Assembly (NCBI GenBank): GCA_031258625.1
Contig: JAIRMO010000033.1
Span: 1 to 7,375, forward strand
Source of the DNA: Spirochaetaceae bacterium
GTDB lineage: Bacteria > Spirochaetota > Spirochaetia > Treponematales > Breznakiellaceae
Length of the DNA stretch: 7,375 nucleotides
Direction: 5' to 3'
Below are positions 1-6,714 of this stretch, one piece after another. Each line of letters starts with the position of its first letter. The stretch's first letter is position 1. The translations under genes were made by a program, and so were the position numbers. The notes under the pieces were generated by a model, which was given only the letters and a program-made list of their open reading frames with translations, had not been told where the DNA came from and made no database searches.

Positions 1-414
1 CTGAGGGAAGACCATCCCCGGCGAAACTTTTTGCTCGCCTTTTTCCGGGACCTCTGCGCCGGGTTCCTTGCCTGCCAGGGCAAAAACGGTATGTGGCATC
101 AGGTCCTCAATATGCCCGAATCTTACCCGGAAACCTCCTGTACCGCCATGTTCATCTGCGCCTTCTCCCGGGGGATCCGCGGCGGCTGGCTGGAAGATCC
201 CGCGCCCTACCGCGAAGCCGCGGAAAAGGCCTGGAAAGCCCTGGAACGTTACGGGATTGACGGGGCCGGCAATGTCCACGGCGTCTGCCGGGGCTCGGAA
301 TTTGCCTTTAACCCGCGGTATTACGCGGAACACCTCCTGCCCCGGCTCAACGACACCCACGGCGTCGGTATAGTCCTCCTCGCGGGTACGGAAATGCTCA
401 AACTACGGGGATAA
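1..414 (+). CDS. Unsaturated rhamnogalacturonyl hydrolase, GH105/GH88 family (C-terminal part)
   Basis: The reading frame is open from base 1, so the true start lies left of the window. The ATG at 31 is only an internal methionine. About 137 residues are visible and end at TAA 412-414. Seen: a run with MWHQVL (from base 91), then SYPETSCTAMF, a RGIRGGWL segment, a VHGVCRGSEF segment, and a DTHGVGIVLLAGTEML tail. These match the C-terminal half of the (alpha/alpha)6 barrel of the YteR/YesR-like hydrolases of families GH105 and GH88. Known for the family: they remove a 4,5-unsaturated galacturonic or glucuronic residue from oligosaccharides made by polysaccharide lyases, so they act late in pectin (rhamnogalacturonan) breakdown. 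The tail ends where family members normally end, so the 3' end seems intact. The exact substrate cannot be told from this part. The next gene is housekeeping, so no sugar-use operon continues to the right. Confidence 0.85.
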   Translation: MREDHPRRNFLLAFFRDLCAGFLACQGKNGMWHQVLNMPESYPETSCTAMFICAFSRGIRGGWLEDPAPYREAAEKAWKALERYGIDGAGNVHGVCRGSEFAFNPRYYAEHLLPRLNDTHGVGIVLLAGTEMLKLRG

Positions 415-441
415 ACCGGGGAAAGGGTTACACCAGAAATA

Positions 442-481
442 CCCCCGCCCATTACAAATTGGACCCAATCAGGGCCGGGGG
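442..481. repeat. GC-rich inverted repeat after the GH105 gene
   Basis: CCCCCGCCC at 442-450 can pair with GGGCCGGGGG at 472-481, leaving one bulged C. The 21-base loop holds a second small palindrome, ATTG (458-461) with CAAT (466-469). A further palindrome, TACCGGTA, follows at 483-490. No T-run follows on the plus strand, so it is not a typical factor-independent terminator. It could still help end transcription of the upstream gene, or be a repeat element. The call rests only on base pairing seen by eye. Confidence 0.35.
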
Positions 482-507
482 ATACCGGTACCCTGATAAG
501 GCGCGCT

Positions 508-535
508 TTGATCCCTTCTCAAAACAGGTTAAAAT
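508..535 (+). promoter_or_regulatory. Candidate sigma70 promoter for pheS-purL
   Basis: A -35-like TTGATC at 508-513 and a -10-like TAAAAT at 530-535 are 16 bases apart. They match four and five of the six consensus bases. Transcription would start near 542, giving a leader of roughly 36 bases before the pheS ATG. A second AT-rich hexamer, TAATAA at 551-556, has no good -35 partner. The gap shows no Phe-rich leader peptide and no T-box-like structure that would suggest attenuation. Confidence 0.4.
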
Positions 536-577
536 TGTTATCCTTCTCTCTAATAAGGTCTTTAACAAGGGTGTATC

Positions 578-2173
578 ATGGATATTCAAAGTACGGTAAA
601 AAATCTGCATCCCCTGGAAATTAAAATCATCCTTTTTTATAAAAAAGATGTTGAACTAACCATCGAAACGGTTGAAAAAGACCTGGGTTTTAAGCCGGGG
701 AATGGGAACCAGGCCCTGTCCTGGCTTGCCGGTAAAGGTATAGTCAGGGAAATCCGCCGGGAAGCCAAGGGCTTTTTTGAATTGACCGACCTGGGCCGGA
801 ACTGGAAGGAGCGGGGGACGCCGGAGGAACGGATCATCGAATTCATCCGGCTCAAACAGGGCGCCAGGCTCCCGGAGATCGCCCAAACCCTGGGGCTTGA
901 CAATAAGGACGTGGGGAGCGCCTTTGGGGTCCTTTCCAAACTCGGCGTTTTGGCCATGGATGCCGATAAACGGGTGTCCGTGGCCCTGCCCCCGGAAGCC
1001 CTGGTTAACGGCAGGCCCGGTAAAGGCGGGGCCGCGGAGCGTCTGGCCGTGGCCCGCGGCCTTTTGGACAAGGCCGCCGCCGCTGAAGGGGGCCTCCTCT
1101 CCCAGGAGGATCTTTCCGAAGCGGAGCGGGCCCTTATGGCCGGGGGGTATGCCAAAAAGCGGGGGGCCGCCGGTGCGGCCTTCCGGGAAACGGACCGGGA
1201 GACCGTGGTTTTCGGCTTTACCGAAGATCGGGACGCCCTGGCCCGGTCTTTGGAAGCGGCGGGGATCACCGGGGAGGAAATCGGAACCCTCACCCCGGAG
1301 ATGTTGGAATCGGGGAGTTGGAAAGGGAAAGCCTTCCGGTCCTACAATGTACAGGTGCCTCCCACCCGGCTTATCGTGGGCCGGACCAACCCCTACGCCA
1401 AATTCCTGGAAGACGTAAAGGACAAACTCGCCTCCCTGGGGTTTGAGGAATTCGACGGCCCCCTAACGGAGACCGAATTCTGGAATTCCGACGCCCTTTT
1501 TATGCCCCAGTTTCATTCCGCCCGGGATATCCACGATGTCTACCACATCGCGGATCCGGAAAAGGCCAAGGCCATTGAGGAGCCCTGGCTTTCCAACGTG
1601 GCCGCGGCCCACGAAAACGGCGGAAACACCGGGAGCCGGGGTTGGAACTACGCTTTTGATCGGGAATTTACCCGGCGGCTCATCCTCCGCAGTCAGGGGA
1701 CGGTGCTGTCCGCCAAACACCTCCCCAAGGCGAAGATCCCCGGCAAATATTTCGGCGTTCTCCGTTGCTTCCGCTATGACCGGGTGGACGCCACCCACCT
1801 CTCGGACTTCTATCAGACCGAAGGGATAGTCCTGGGGGAAGAGGTGAACCTCCGGACCCTCCTGGGAATGTTGGATATGTTCGCCCGGGAAGTGGCCGGC
1901 GCCAAGGAGGTTAAGTACGTCCCCGGCTATTTCCCCTTCACCGAGCCTTCGGTGGAGGTCCACATCAAACACCCGGTGTTGGGCTGGTTTGAGCTGGGGG
2001 GGTCCGGCATTTTCCGGCCCGAGGTAACCGCCTCCCTGGGGGTGAACGTCCCCGTGGCCGCCTGGGGCCTCGGCATAGACCGGATGGCCTTGATGACCCT
2101 GGGGCTCAACGACCTCCGGGAGCTTTTCAGTTGCGATATTGAGGATGTCCGGCGGCGACGGAGCGCCCAATGA
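578..2173 (+). CDS. pheS: Phenylalanine--tRNA ligase alpha subunit, archaeal/eukaryotic type
   Basis: The protein has 531 residues. It is the catalytic (class II) subunit of cytosolic PheRS, which charges tRNA-Phe with phenylalanine using ATP and works as an alpha2-beta2 complex with PheT. The start is the ATG at 578, with a weak AAGG ribosome site at 567-570. Residues 1 to about 240 form an N-terminal region with winged-helix-like repeats (LGFKPGNGNQALSWLAGKG and similar), as in archaeal and eukaryotic PheRS. The catalytic core starts near GRTNPYAKF (268-276). Motif 2 is FRYDRVDATHLSDFYQTEG (398-416), including Q413 and E415, which align with phenylalanine-pocket residues of the family. ELGGSGIFRPEV is at 472-483, and motif 3 is GLGIDRMA (497-504) with its arginine R502. 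The usual THTT pocket motif reads SQGT (372-375). The last bases overlap purL; pheT is not adjacent. Spirochaetes are known to carry this PheRS type. Confidence 0.96.
   Translation: MDIQSTVKNLHPLEIKIILFYKKDVELTIETVEKDLGFKPGNGNQALSWLAGKGIVREIRREAKGFFELTDLGRNWKERGTPEERIIEFIRLKQGARLPEIAQTLGLDNKDVGSAFGVLSKLGVLAMDADKRVSVALPPEALVNGRPGKGGAAERLAVARGLLDKAAAAEGGLLSQEDLSEAERALMAGGYAKKRGAAGAAFRETDRETVVFGFTEDRDALARSLEAAGITGEEIGTLTPEMLESGSWKGKAFRSYNVQVPPTRLIVGRTNPYAKFLEDVKDKLASLGFEEFDGPLTETEFWNSDALFMPQFHSARDIHDVYHIADPEKAKAIEEPWLSNVAAAHENGGNTGSRGWNYAFDREFTRRLILRSQGTVLSAKHLPKAKIPGKYFGVLRCFRYDRVDATHLSDFYQTEGIVLGEEVNLRTLLGMLDMFAREVAGAKEVKYVPGYFPFTEPSVEVHIKHPVLGWFELGGSGIFRPEVTASLGVNVPVAAWGLGIDRMALMTLGLNDLRELFSCDIEDVRRRRSAQ
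2160..2173 (+). promoter_or_regulatory. pheS-purL start-stop overlap with purL ribosome binding site
   Basis: The purL ATG (2170-2172) overlaps the pheS TGA (2171-2173) in an ATGA arrangement. A GGAG sequence at 2160-2163, inside the end of pheS, lies six bases before the ATG and can serve as the Shine-Dalgarno site. This fixes the purL start and points to translational coupling between the two genes. Confidence 0.75.
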
Positions 2174-5100
2174 ACCCATACCGAAGGGTTTATGTGGAAA
2201 AAAAGGAAGGATTTGATGTTGAAGCCCGGCGTTTACAGGCGGAACTGGCCGATTTCTTAGGGGCCCAATACCCCGGACTGGGCGCTTTAAAGGGGCTGCG
2301 GATACTCCACCGCTATGATGTAAGCCGCCTTTCGGAGGAACAGTTCCGCCGGGCGGTGGAGACGATCTTTTCCGAACCCCAGTGCGACCGGGTTTTTTAC
2401 GAGGCCGGTATTCCGGTGGGAAAAAAGGACCGTTTTTTCGGGGTTGAATATGTTCCGGGTCAGTACGATCAGAAATCGGATTCCGCGGAGCAATGCGCGG
2501 AGCTGGTCCTGGGGGTCAGACCCCGGATAAAGACCGCGGAGATCTATGTTTTTGAAAGCTCCGGGGAGCCCCTGTCCGGGGCGGCTCTGGAGGCGGTAAA
2601 ACGTTACCTGATAAACCCCGTGGATTCCCGGGAGGCCCCGGAGTTTATGCCCGCCGCCCCGGAAGAAGATCCCGCTGAAATAGGGGAGGTTCCGGTCCTG
2701 GGGGAATTTTCCCGGATCCCCGAAACGCGGGAAGCTGAAGGGGCCTTCATTGAGGAATTGCGGGAAAAATACGGCCTGGCCATGTCCGGGGCCGACCTTC
2801 AGTTCTGCGGGGCCTATTTTGCGGCCCGGGGCCGGGACCCCACCCTGGCGGAACTGCGGGTTTTGGACACCTACTGGTCCGATCATTGCCGGCACACGAC
2901 CTTTACCACCGAATTACTGGTCCCGGAGCCAGCCGAAAAGGGGACGGCCCTGGAAGGGGCGTGGAAGATTTACGAGGCCGCCCGGGAGGAGGTCTACGGT
3001 ACGGCGGGGGCGGAAAAAAAACGGACCCTCATGGACATGGCCACCATCGGGGCAAAGGTCTTGAAAAAACGGGGCCTCCTTTCGGACCTGGATGAATCCC
3101 CGGAGATCAACGCCTGTACCATCCGGGTTACCGCCGAATTCAGCGACGGGTCCTCCGAGCCCTGGCTGCTCCTTTTTAAAAACGAGACCCATAACCATCC
3201 CACGGAAATAGAACCCTTTGGGGGGGCCGCCACCTGCCTGGGCGGGGCGATTCGGGATCCCCTTTCGGGGCGGGCCTATGTTCACCAGGCCCTGCGGGTT
3301 TCCGGCGGCGGGGATCCCCGGCGGCCCCTTTCCGAAACCCTGCCGGGGAAACTCCCCCAGGTCAAGATAGCCCGGGAAGCGGCGGCGGGGTATTCCTCCT
3401 ACGGTAACCAGATAGGGCTGAGTACCGGGCTGGTGGCGGAATTCTACCACCCCGGTTTTATCGCCAAACGGCTGGAACTGGGGGCGGTTGTCGGGGCGGT
3501 CCCCCAGGGCTGGGTGCGGCGGGAGGCCCCCCAAAGGGGGGACGTGGTTATCCTCCTGGGGGGAAAAACCGGCCGGGACGGCATCGGGGGGGCCACCGGT
3601 TCTTCCAAGGCCCATACCGGGGAATCGGTGGATAAATCCGGGGCGGAGGTGCAGAAGGGAAACGCCGTGGAAGAGCGGAAACTCCAGCGCCTTTTCCGCA
3701 GCCCCCGGGTAACGGGGCTCATCAAACGCTGTAACGACTTCGGCGCCGGCGGGGTAGCGGTGGCGGTGGGGGAGCTTGCCCCGGGGTTGGACATAGACCT
3801 GGACCGGGTGCCGAAAAAATACGCGGGACTGGACGGTACGGAACTGGCCATCTCCGAATCCCAGGAACGGATGGCGGTGGTGGTTGCCGCCGGGGATACG
3901 GAAGAATTTATCCGCCTGGCCGCGGAAGAAAACCTCGACGCGGTGATCATCGCCACGGTTACCGCCTCCGAGGGGCCCGGGGGAGAAATTCCCGGGGGGG
4001 ATGAGCCCCGGCTCCGCATGACCTGGCAGGGTAAAACCCTGGTGGATCTTTCCCGGTCCTTCCTTGCCTCCAACGGCGCCCCCCGCTCCGCCCGGGTCCG
4101 GCTTTCCGGCGCCTTGCCGGCGTCTTCCCCCAAAGGGCCCCCCGATGAAAAATTCCCCCCGGGGGTCCTCCTGGACCGGTTGGAACGGGAGCTTTGTTCC
4201 CTCCGCAGCGGGAGCCGCCGGGGTCTCCAGGAACGGTTCGACGGTTCCATCGGGGCCGCCTCGGTCCTTTTCCCCTGGGGGGGTAAAAACCAGGGCACCC
4301 CCGAATGCGGTATGGCGGCCCTCCTCCCCAGCCGGGAAAAACAGAGCCTTACCGCGAGTATCATGACCTTCGGCTATGATCCGGTCCGGGCCGAAAACAA
4401 CCCCTACGAGGGGGCTAAGGCCGCGGTCCGGGAGGCCCTGGCAAAGGCCGCCTGCCTGGGGGGGGATCCCTGGAAGGTCCGGCTCTCTTTTCAGGAGTAT
4501 TTTGAACGGATGGAAGGCCCCGAATCCTGGGGTAAACCCGTAGCGGCCCTCCTGGGGGCCCTGGAAGCCCAGCTCCGGTTGGGGGTTCCCGCCATAGGGG
4601 GCAAGGACTCCATGTCCGGAACCTACCGGAACCAGGCCGGGGAGATTTCGGTTCCCCCCACCCTGGTTGCCTTTGCCGCGGGGACCGCCCCGGCGGATCG
4701 GATCCGCTCCGGCGCCCTTTCGGGGGAGGGGGGGAATGTCGTCCTCCTGTTACGGCAGCCCCCCGGCGGGGCCGATGAGTGGGATGTTTTTAAGGCCAAC
4801 ATGAACGCCCTGGCAGCCCTGGCCGGCCAGGGCCTGGTCCGTTCCGCCTACCCCGTAGGCGCCGGGGGAGCGGCGGCGGCCCTGGCGGTGATGGCCTTTG
4901 GCAACCACGCCGGGGTGGAGGCCTATGACCCGGCCTTCGGCGAAAACGGCCCCGGATCGGTCCTGGTGGAGCTTTCCGGCAAAGCCTTTTCCGGGGACGA
5001 GCCCGCCGGGACGACCGGGGAGATCCTCTCCGGGGCGGGCTCTGGAGCGACCTCCTGGGCCATTGCGGCAAGGACCCTGGACGAAGGGGTCTTCCGGGTG

Positions 5101-6117
5101 GTAAGCGGCGGGGACCCGGAGGACCCGGAATCCCAGGCCGCGGAGGTCCCCCTGGCCCTGCTGTGGCGGGCCTACGAATATCCCCTCGCCCAGGTCTACC
5201 CCCAAACCTCCACGGGGGCCACCGTTGCGGAGGTTCCCCCGGAAACGGCCCGCCTGGACCTGAAACCTCAGGCCCCGCCAACGCCCCCTCCCCGGACCCC
5301 CCGGCTGCCCGCCGGGGCTCCTCCCCTGGCGGTGCTTCCGGTGTTTCCCGGGACCAACTGTGAGTGGGACATGGAGCGGGCCTTCCGGGAAGCGGGGGCA
5401 AAAACCAGACTCGTGGTATTCAGGAACCGGAACCGGGAGGACATCGCCGCCTCCATCCGGGAACTGGCCGCGGCCCTGGGGGAGGCCCAAATTCTGGCCC
5501 TTTCCGGGGGCTTCAGCGCCGGGGACGAACCGGACGGGTCGGGAAAATTCATCGCCAATGTCCTCCGGTCCGGCCCGGTGGCGGAGGGAGTTACGGCGCT
5601 TCTGGAAAAAAGGGACGGTCTTATCCTGGGGATCTGTAACGGCTTCCAGGCCCTGATCAAACTGGGCCTTGTGCCCTACGGTTCCTACCGATCCCCGGAG
5701 GAAGGGATGCCCACCCTGACCTTCAACACCCTGGGCCGCCACGTTTCCCGGATGGTCCGTACCCGGGTAATGCCGGCCCCTTCCCCCTGGCTTACCCTGG
5801 AGGAGAGCGGAACCGTCCACATACTCCCCGTGAGCCACGGCGAAGGCCGGCTCGTCCTGGGGAAGGAAGATCCCGGGGCTCTTCTTGCCGCGGGACAGGT
5901 TCCCTTCTGTTACGTGGATGCCGGGGGCTTTCCCACCCGGGCGGAGCCGGATAACCCCAACGGCTCGGATTTTGCCATTGAGGGTCTCACCAGTCCCAAC
6001 GGCCGGATCCTGGGTAAGATGGCTCATTCGGAACGGCGGGGCGCCTACGTCCACATCAACATCCCCGGCAACAAGGTTCAGCGGATCTTTGAAGCGGGGG
6101 TTTCCTACTTCAGCTAA
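2170..6117 (+). CDS. purL: Phosphoribosylformylglycinamidine (FGAM) synthase, single-chain form with fused glutaminase
   Basis: The protein has 1315 residues. It catalyses the fourth step of de novo purine synthesis: FGAR plus glutamine plus ATP gives FGAM. Domain order follows the large PurL type: an N-terminal PurS-like domain (about 1-150), a linker, two halves of the synthetase core, and a C-terminal class I glutamine amidotransferase (from about 1050). Core motifs are WSDHCRHTTF (236-245), ETHNHPTEIEPF (339-350), SYGNQIGLSTG (from about 410), GGKTGRDGIGGATG (464-477) and IGGKDSMSGT (809-818). The glutaminase has FPGTNCEWD (1059-1067), GGFSAGDEPDG (1113-1123), GICNGFQ with nucleophile C1156, and GKMAHSER with H1286 and E1288 completing the triad. 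WSDHCRHTTF, FPGTNCE and GDEPDGSGKF resemble the clostridial/streptococcal clade of single-chain enzymes more than E. coli PurL. All catalytic residues are present, so it should work without separate PurS or PurQ. It ends at TAA, 69 bases before the IS element. Confidence 0.97.
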   Translation: MNPYRRVYVEKKEGFDVEARRLQAELADFLGAQYPGLGALKGLRILHRYDVSRLSEEQFRRAVETIFSEPQCDRVFYEAGIPVGKKDRFFGVEYVPGQYDQKSDSAEQCAELVLGVRPRIKTAEIYVFESSGEPLSGAALEAVKRYLINPVDSREAPEFMPAAPEEDPAEIGEVPVLGEFSRIPETREAEGAFIEELREKYGLAMSGADLQFCGAYFAARGRDPTLAELRVLDTYWSDHCRHTTFTTELLVPEPAEKGTALEGAWKIYEAAREEVYGTAGAEKKRTLMDMATIGAKVLKKRGLLSDLDESPEINACTIRVTAEFSDGSSEPWLLLFKNETHNHPTEIEPFGGAATCLGGAIRDPLSGRAYVHQALRVSGGGDPRRPLSETLPGKLPQVKIAREAAAGYSSYGNQIGLSTGLVAEFYHPGFIAKRLELGAVVGAVPQGWVRREAPQRGDVVILLGGKTGRDGIGGATGSSKAHTGESVDKSGAEVQKGNAVEERKLQRLFRSPRVTGLIKRCNDFGAGGVAVAVGELAPGLDIDLDRVPKKYAGLDGTELAISESQERMAVVVAAGDTEEFIRLAAEENLDAVIIATVTASEGPGGEIPGGDEPRLRMTWQGKTLVDLSRSFLASNGAPRSARVRLSGALPASSPKGPPDEKFPPGVLLDRLERELCSLRSGSRRGLQERFDGSIGAASVLFPWGGKNQGTPECGMAALLPSREKQSLTASIMTFGYDPVRAENNPYEGAKAAVREALAKAACLGGDPWKVRLSFQEYFERMEGPESWGKPVAALLGALEAQLRLGVPAIGGKDSMSGTYRNQAGEISVPPTLVAFAAGTAPADRIRSGALSGEGGNVVLLLRQPPGGADEWDVFKANMNALAALAGQGLVRSAYPVGAGGAAAALAVMAFGNHAGVEAYDPAFGENGPGSVLVELSGKAFSGDEPAGTTGEILSGAGSGATSWAIAARTLDEGVFRVVSGGDPEDPESQAAEVPLALLWRAYEYPLAQVYPQTSTGATVAEVPPETARLDLKPQAPPTPPPRTPRLPAGAPPLAVLPVFPGTNCEWDMERAFREAGAKTRLVVFRNRNREDIAASIRELAAALGEAQILALSGGFSAGDEPDGSGKFIANVLRSGPVAEGVTALLEKRDGLILGICNGFQALIKLGLVPYGSYRSPEEGMPTLTFNTLGRHVSRMVRTRVMPAPSPWLTLEESGTVHILPVSHGEGRLVLGKEDPGALLAAGQVPFCYVDAGGFPTRAEPDNPNGSDFAIEGLTSPNGRILGKMAHSERRGAYVHINIPGNKVQRIFEAGVSYFS

Positions 6118-6125
6118 AGGCATCT

Positions 6126-6141
6126 GCGCCCTTAAAGGCGC
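6126..6141. other. Short GC-rich hairpin just after purL
   Basis: GCGCC at 6126-6130 pairs with GGCGC at 6137-6141 around the six-base loop CTTAAA. The stem is only five pairs and no T-run follows, so it is a weak terminator on its own. It may act together with the hairpin at 6153-6176. Confidence 0.25.
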
Positions 6142-6152
6142 CAGTGGAATTT

Positions 6153-6185
6153 GTTCGGAATTTGAAATTTTCGAACCCTTTACTT
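6153..6185 (+). terminator. Possible terminator after purL
   Basis: GTTCGGAA at 6153-6160 pairs with TTTCGAAC-type sequence at 6169-6176, giving eight pairs that include one G-T pair, around an eight-base loop. A moderately T-rich tail (CCTTTACTT) follows on the plus strand. It lies between purL and genes that converge on it, where a terminator is expected. The weak tail keeps confidence low. Confidence 0.35.
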
Positions 6186-6186
6186 A
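6184..6186. repeat. Target site duplication, left copy (TTA)
   Basis: TTA directly precedes the left inverted repeat and matches the TTA at 6715-6717 directly after the right repeat. A 3-bp duplication of the form TNA is the pattern known for the IS1031-type group of the IS5 family. Confidence 0.6.
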
Positions 6187-6204
6187 GAGCTTATCCCTAA
6201 ATAA
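6187..6204. repeat. Left terminal inverted repeat of the IS
   Basis: It reads GAGCTTATCCCTAAATAA. The inner 14 bases (6191-6204) are a perfect reverse complement of 6697-6710. Only positions 3 and 4 from the tip differ from the other end. The transposase stop codon TAG (minus strand, 6197-6199) lies inside it. Confidence 0.85.
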
Positions 6205-6655
6205 CATTTGCTTTACGAAACGCAATGAAAGCACCGGCAAATATGAGTAATCCCTTGTATGAAGACTTGAGCTTCCCCGCTGCTTCTTGCGCCAAGGGCG
6301 CTTTGGTCATACACCCGTCCGCACTCAGCCAGGGCCACTTTATACCTTGTACCTCATCGTATTTCTCAAGCCCGGCAACCCACATGGCCTGGAAGAACCC
6401 CTGTTCGCACCAGAACCGGAAATACCGGTGAATGGAACTTGAGGATCCGAACTCCTTCGGCAGAGCCTTCCATTGGATACCGGTACGCAGGACATAAAAG
6501 ATCGCTTCAAGTACTGTGCGGGGATTCAGTGGATGGCAGCCTCCGCCGGGTTTTCGCCGGTAAGTTTTGGTGACATCTCGTTCTTTACAGGGTATCAGGG
6601 GTTCCACCAGTTTCCAGAACCCATCGGTTATTTCCCATGAATGTTTTTGTTTCAT
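6197..6655 (-). pseudogene. IS5-family transposase with in-frame internal deletion
   Basis: The frame encodes 152 residues from ATG 6653-6655, with a strong AGGAGG site eight bases upstream. Relatives usually have about 260-290 residues. Residues 1 to about 128 match the N-terminal half of IS5-type transposases: the helix-turn-helix-like region with NPRTVLEAIFYVLRTGIQWK (45-64), FGSSSSIHRYFRFWCEQG (69-86), and the first strand of the DDE nuclease, WLSADGCMTKAPLAQEA (109-125), with first catalytic Asp D113 (6317-6319). The frame then jumps to a typical C-terminal tail, GLLIFAGAFIAFRKA (135-149). The join falls near residues 127-132 (about 6262-6277). The second Asp and the Glu of the DDE triad are gone, so it cannot transpose by itself. 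The frame has no stop or shift apart from the deletion, so a short protein with the DNA-binding part could still be made. Confidence 0.8.
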
Positions 6656-6660
6656 GCTTA

Positions 6661-6687
6661 TCCCCTCCTCTTTATTTTTTGGAGGAG
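6661..6687 (-). promoter_or_regulatory. Transposase ribosome binding site inside a hairpin
   Basis: On the minus strand, AGGAGG (complement of 6664-6669) is the Shine-Dalgarno site, eight bases before the transposase ATG. It overlaps a perfect 6-bp stem formed by 6665-6670 and 6682-6687, with an A-rich 11-base loop. Transcripts reading in from outside the element would contain both arms and could hide the site. Similar protection is known for IS10 and IS50 transposases. The pairing is seen; the role is inferred. Confidence 0.5.
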
Positions 6688-6696
6688 TTACATGGA

Positions 6697-6714
6697 TTAT
6701 TTAGGGATAAATTC
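6697..6714. repeat. Right terminal inverted repeat of the IS
   Basis: Plus-strand sequence TTATTTAGGGATAAATTC. Its reverse complement matches 16 of 18 bases of the left end at 6187-6204. The stop codon and last residues of the interrupted aldolase frame fall inside it. Confidence 0.85.

Larger units (their letters stand above)
6187..6714 (-). mobile_element. Internally deleted IS5-family insertion sequence (IS1031-like), 528 bp
   Basis: The element is bounded by imperfect 18-bp terminal inverted repeats (6187-6204 and 6697-6714, 16 of 18 matching) and flanked by TTA duplications. It holds one minus-strand transposase frame whose stop codon lies within the left inverted repeat, as is common for compact IS elements. 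Elements of this group are usually around 0.85-0.95 kb, so roughly 350-400 bp are missing. The loss is internal: both ends and both protein termini remain. The copy therefore resembles a non-autonomous, MITE-like derivative that a full-length relative could still mobilise. Group placement rests on the TTA duplication and protein motifs recalled from the family, not on a database search. Confidence 0.8.

Noticed and set aside
31..414. ATG at 31 as the start of a short complete gene
   Set aside because: The frame is open to base 1, and GH105-type sequence needs a much longer N-terminal part, so the gene is cut by the window edge.
415..577. Phe-dependent attenuator or T-box before pheS
   Set aside because: No Phe-rich leader peptide, T-box-like motif or terminator/antiterminator pair with a T-run is visible in this gap.
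637..1293. Minus-strand open frame opposite the pheS N-terminal region
   Set aside because: Ser/Arg/Pro-rich low-complexity product with no motif, and the opposite strand is the pheS frame.
4750..6123. Long minus-strand open frame (457 codons) opposite the end of purL
   Set aside because: It is antisense to clearly conserved purL sequence. Its composition (Gly/Pro/Arg-rich, no recognisable motif) is what GC-rich antisense frames give.
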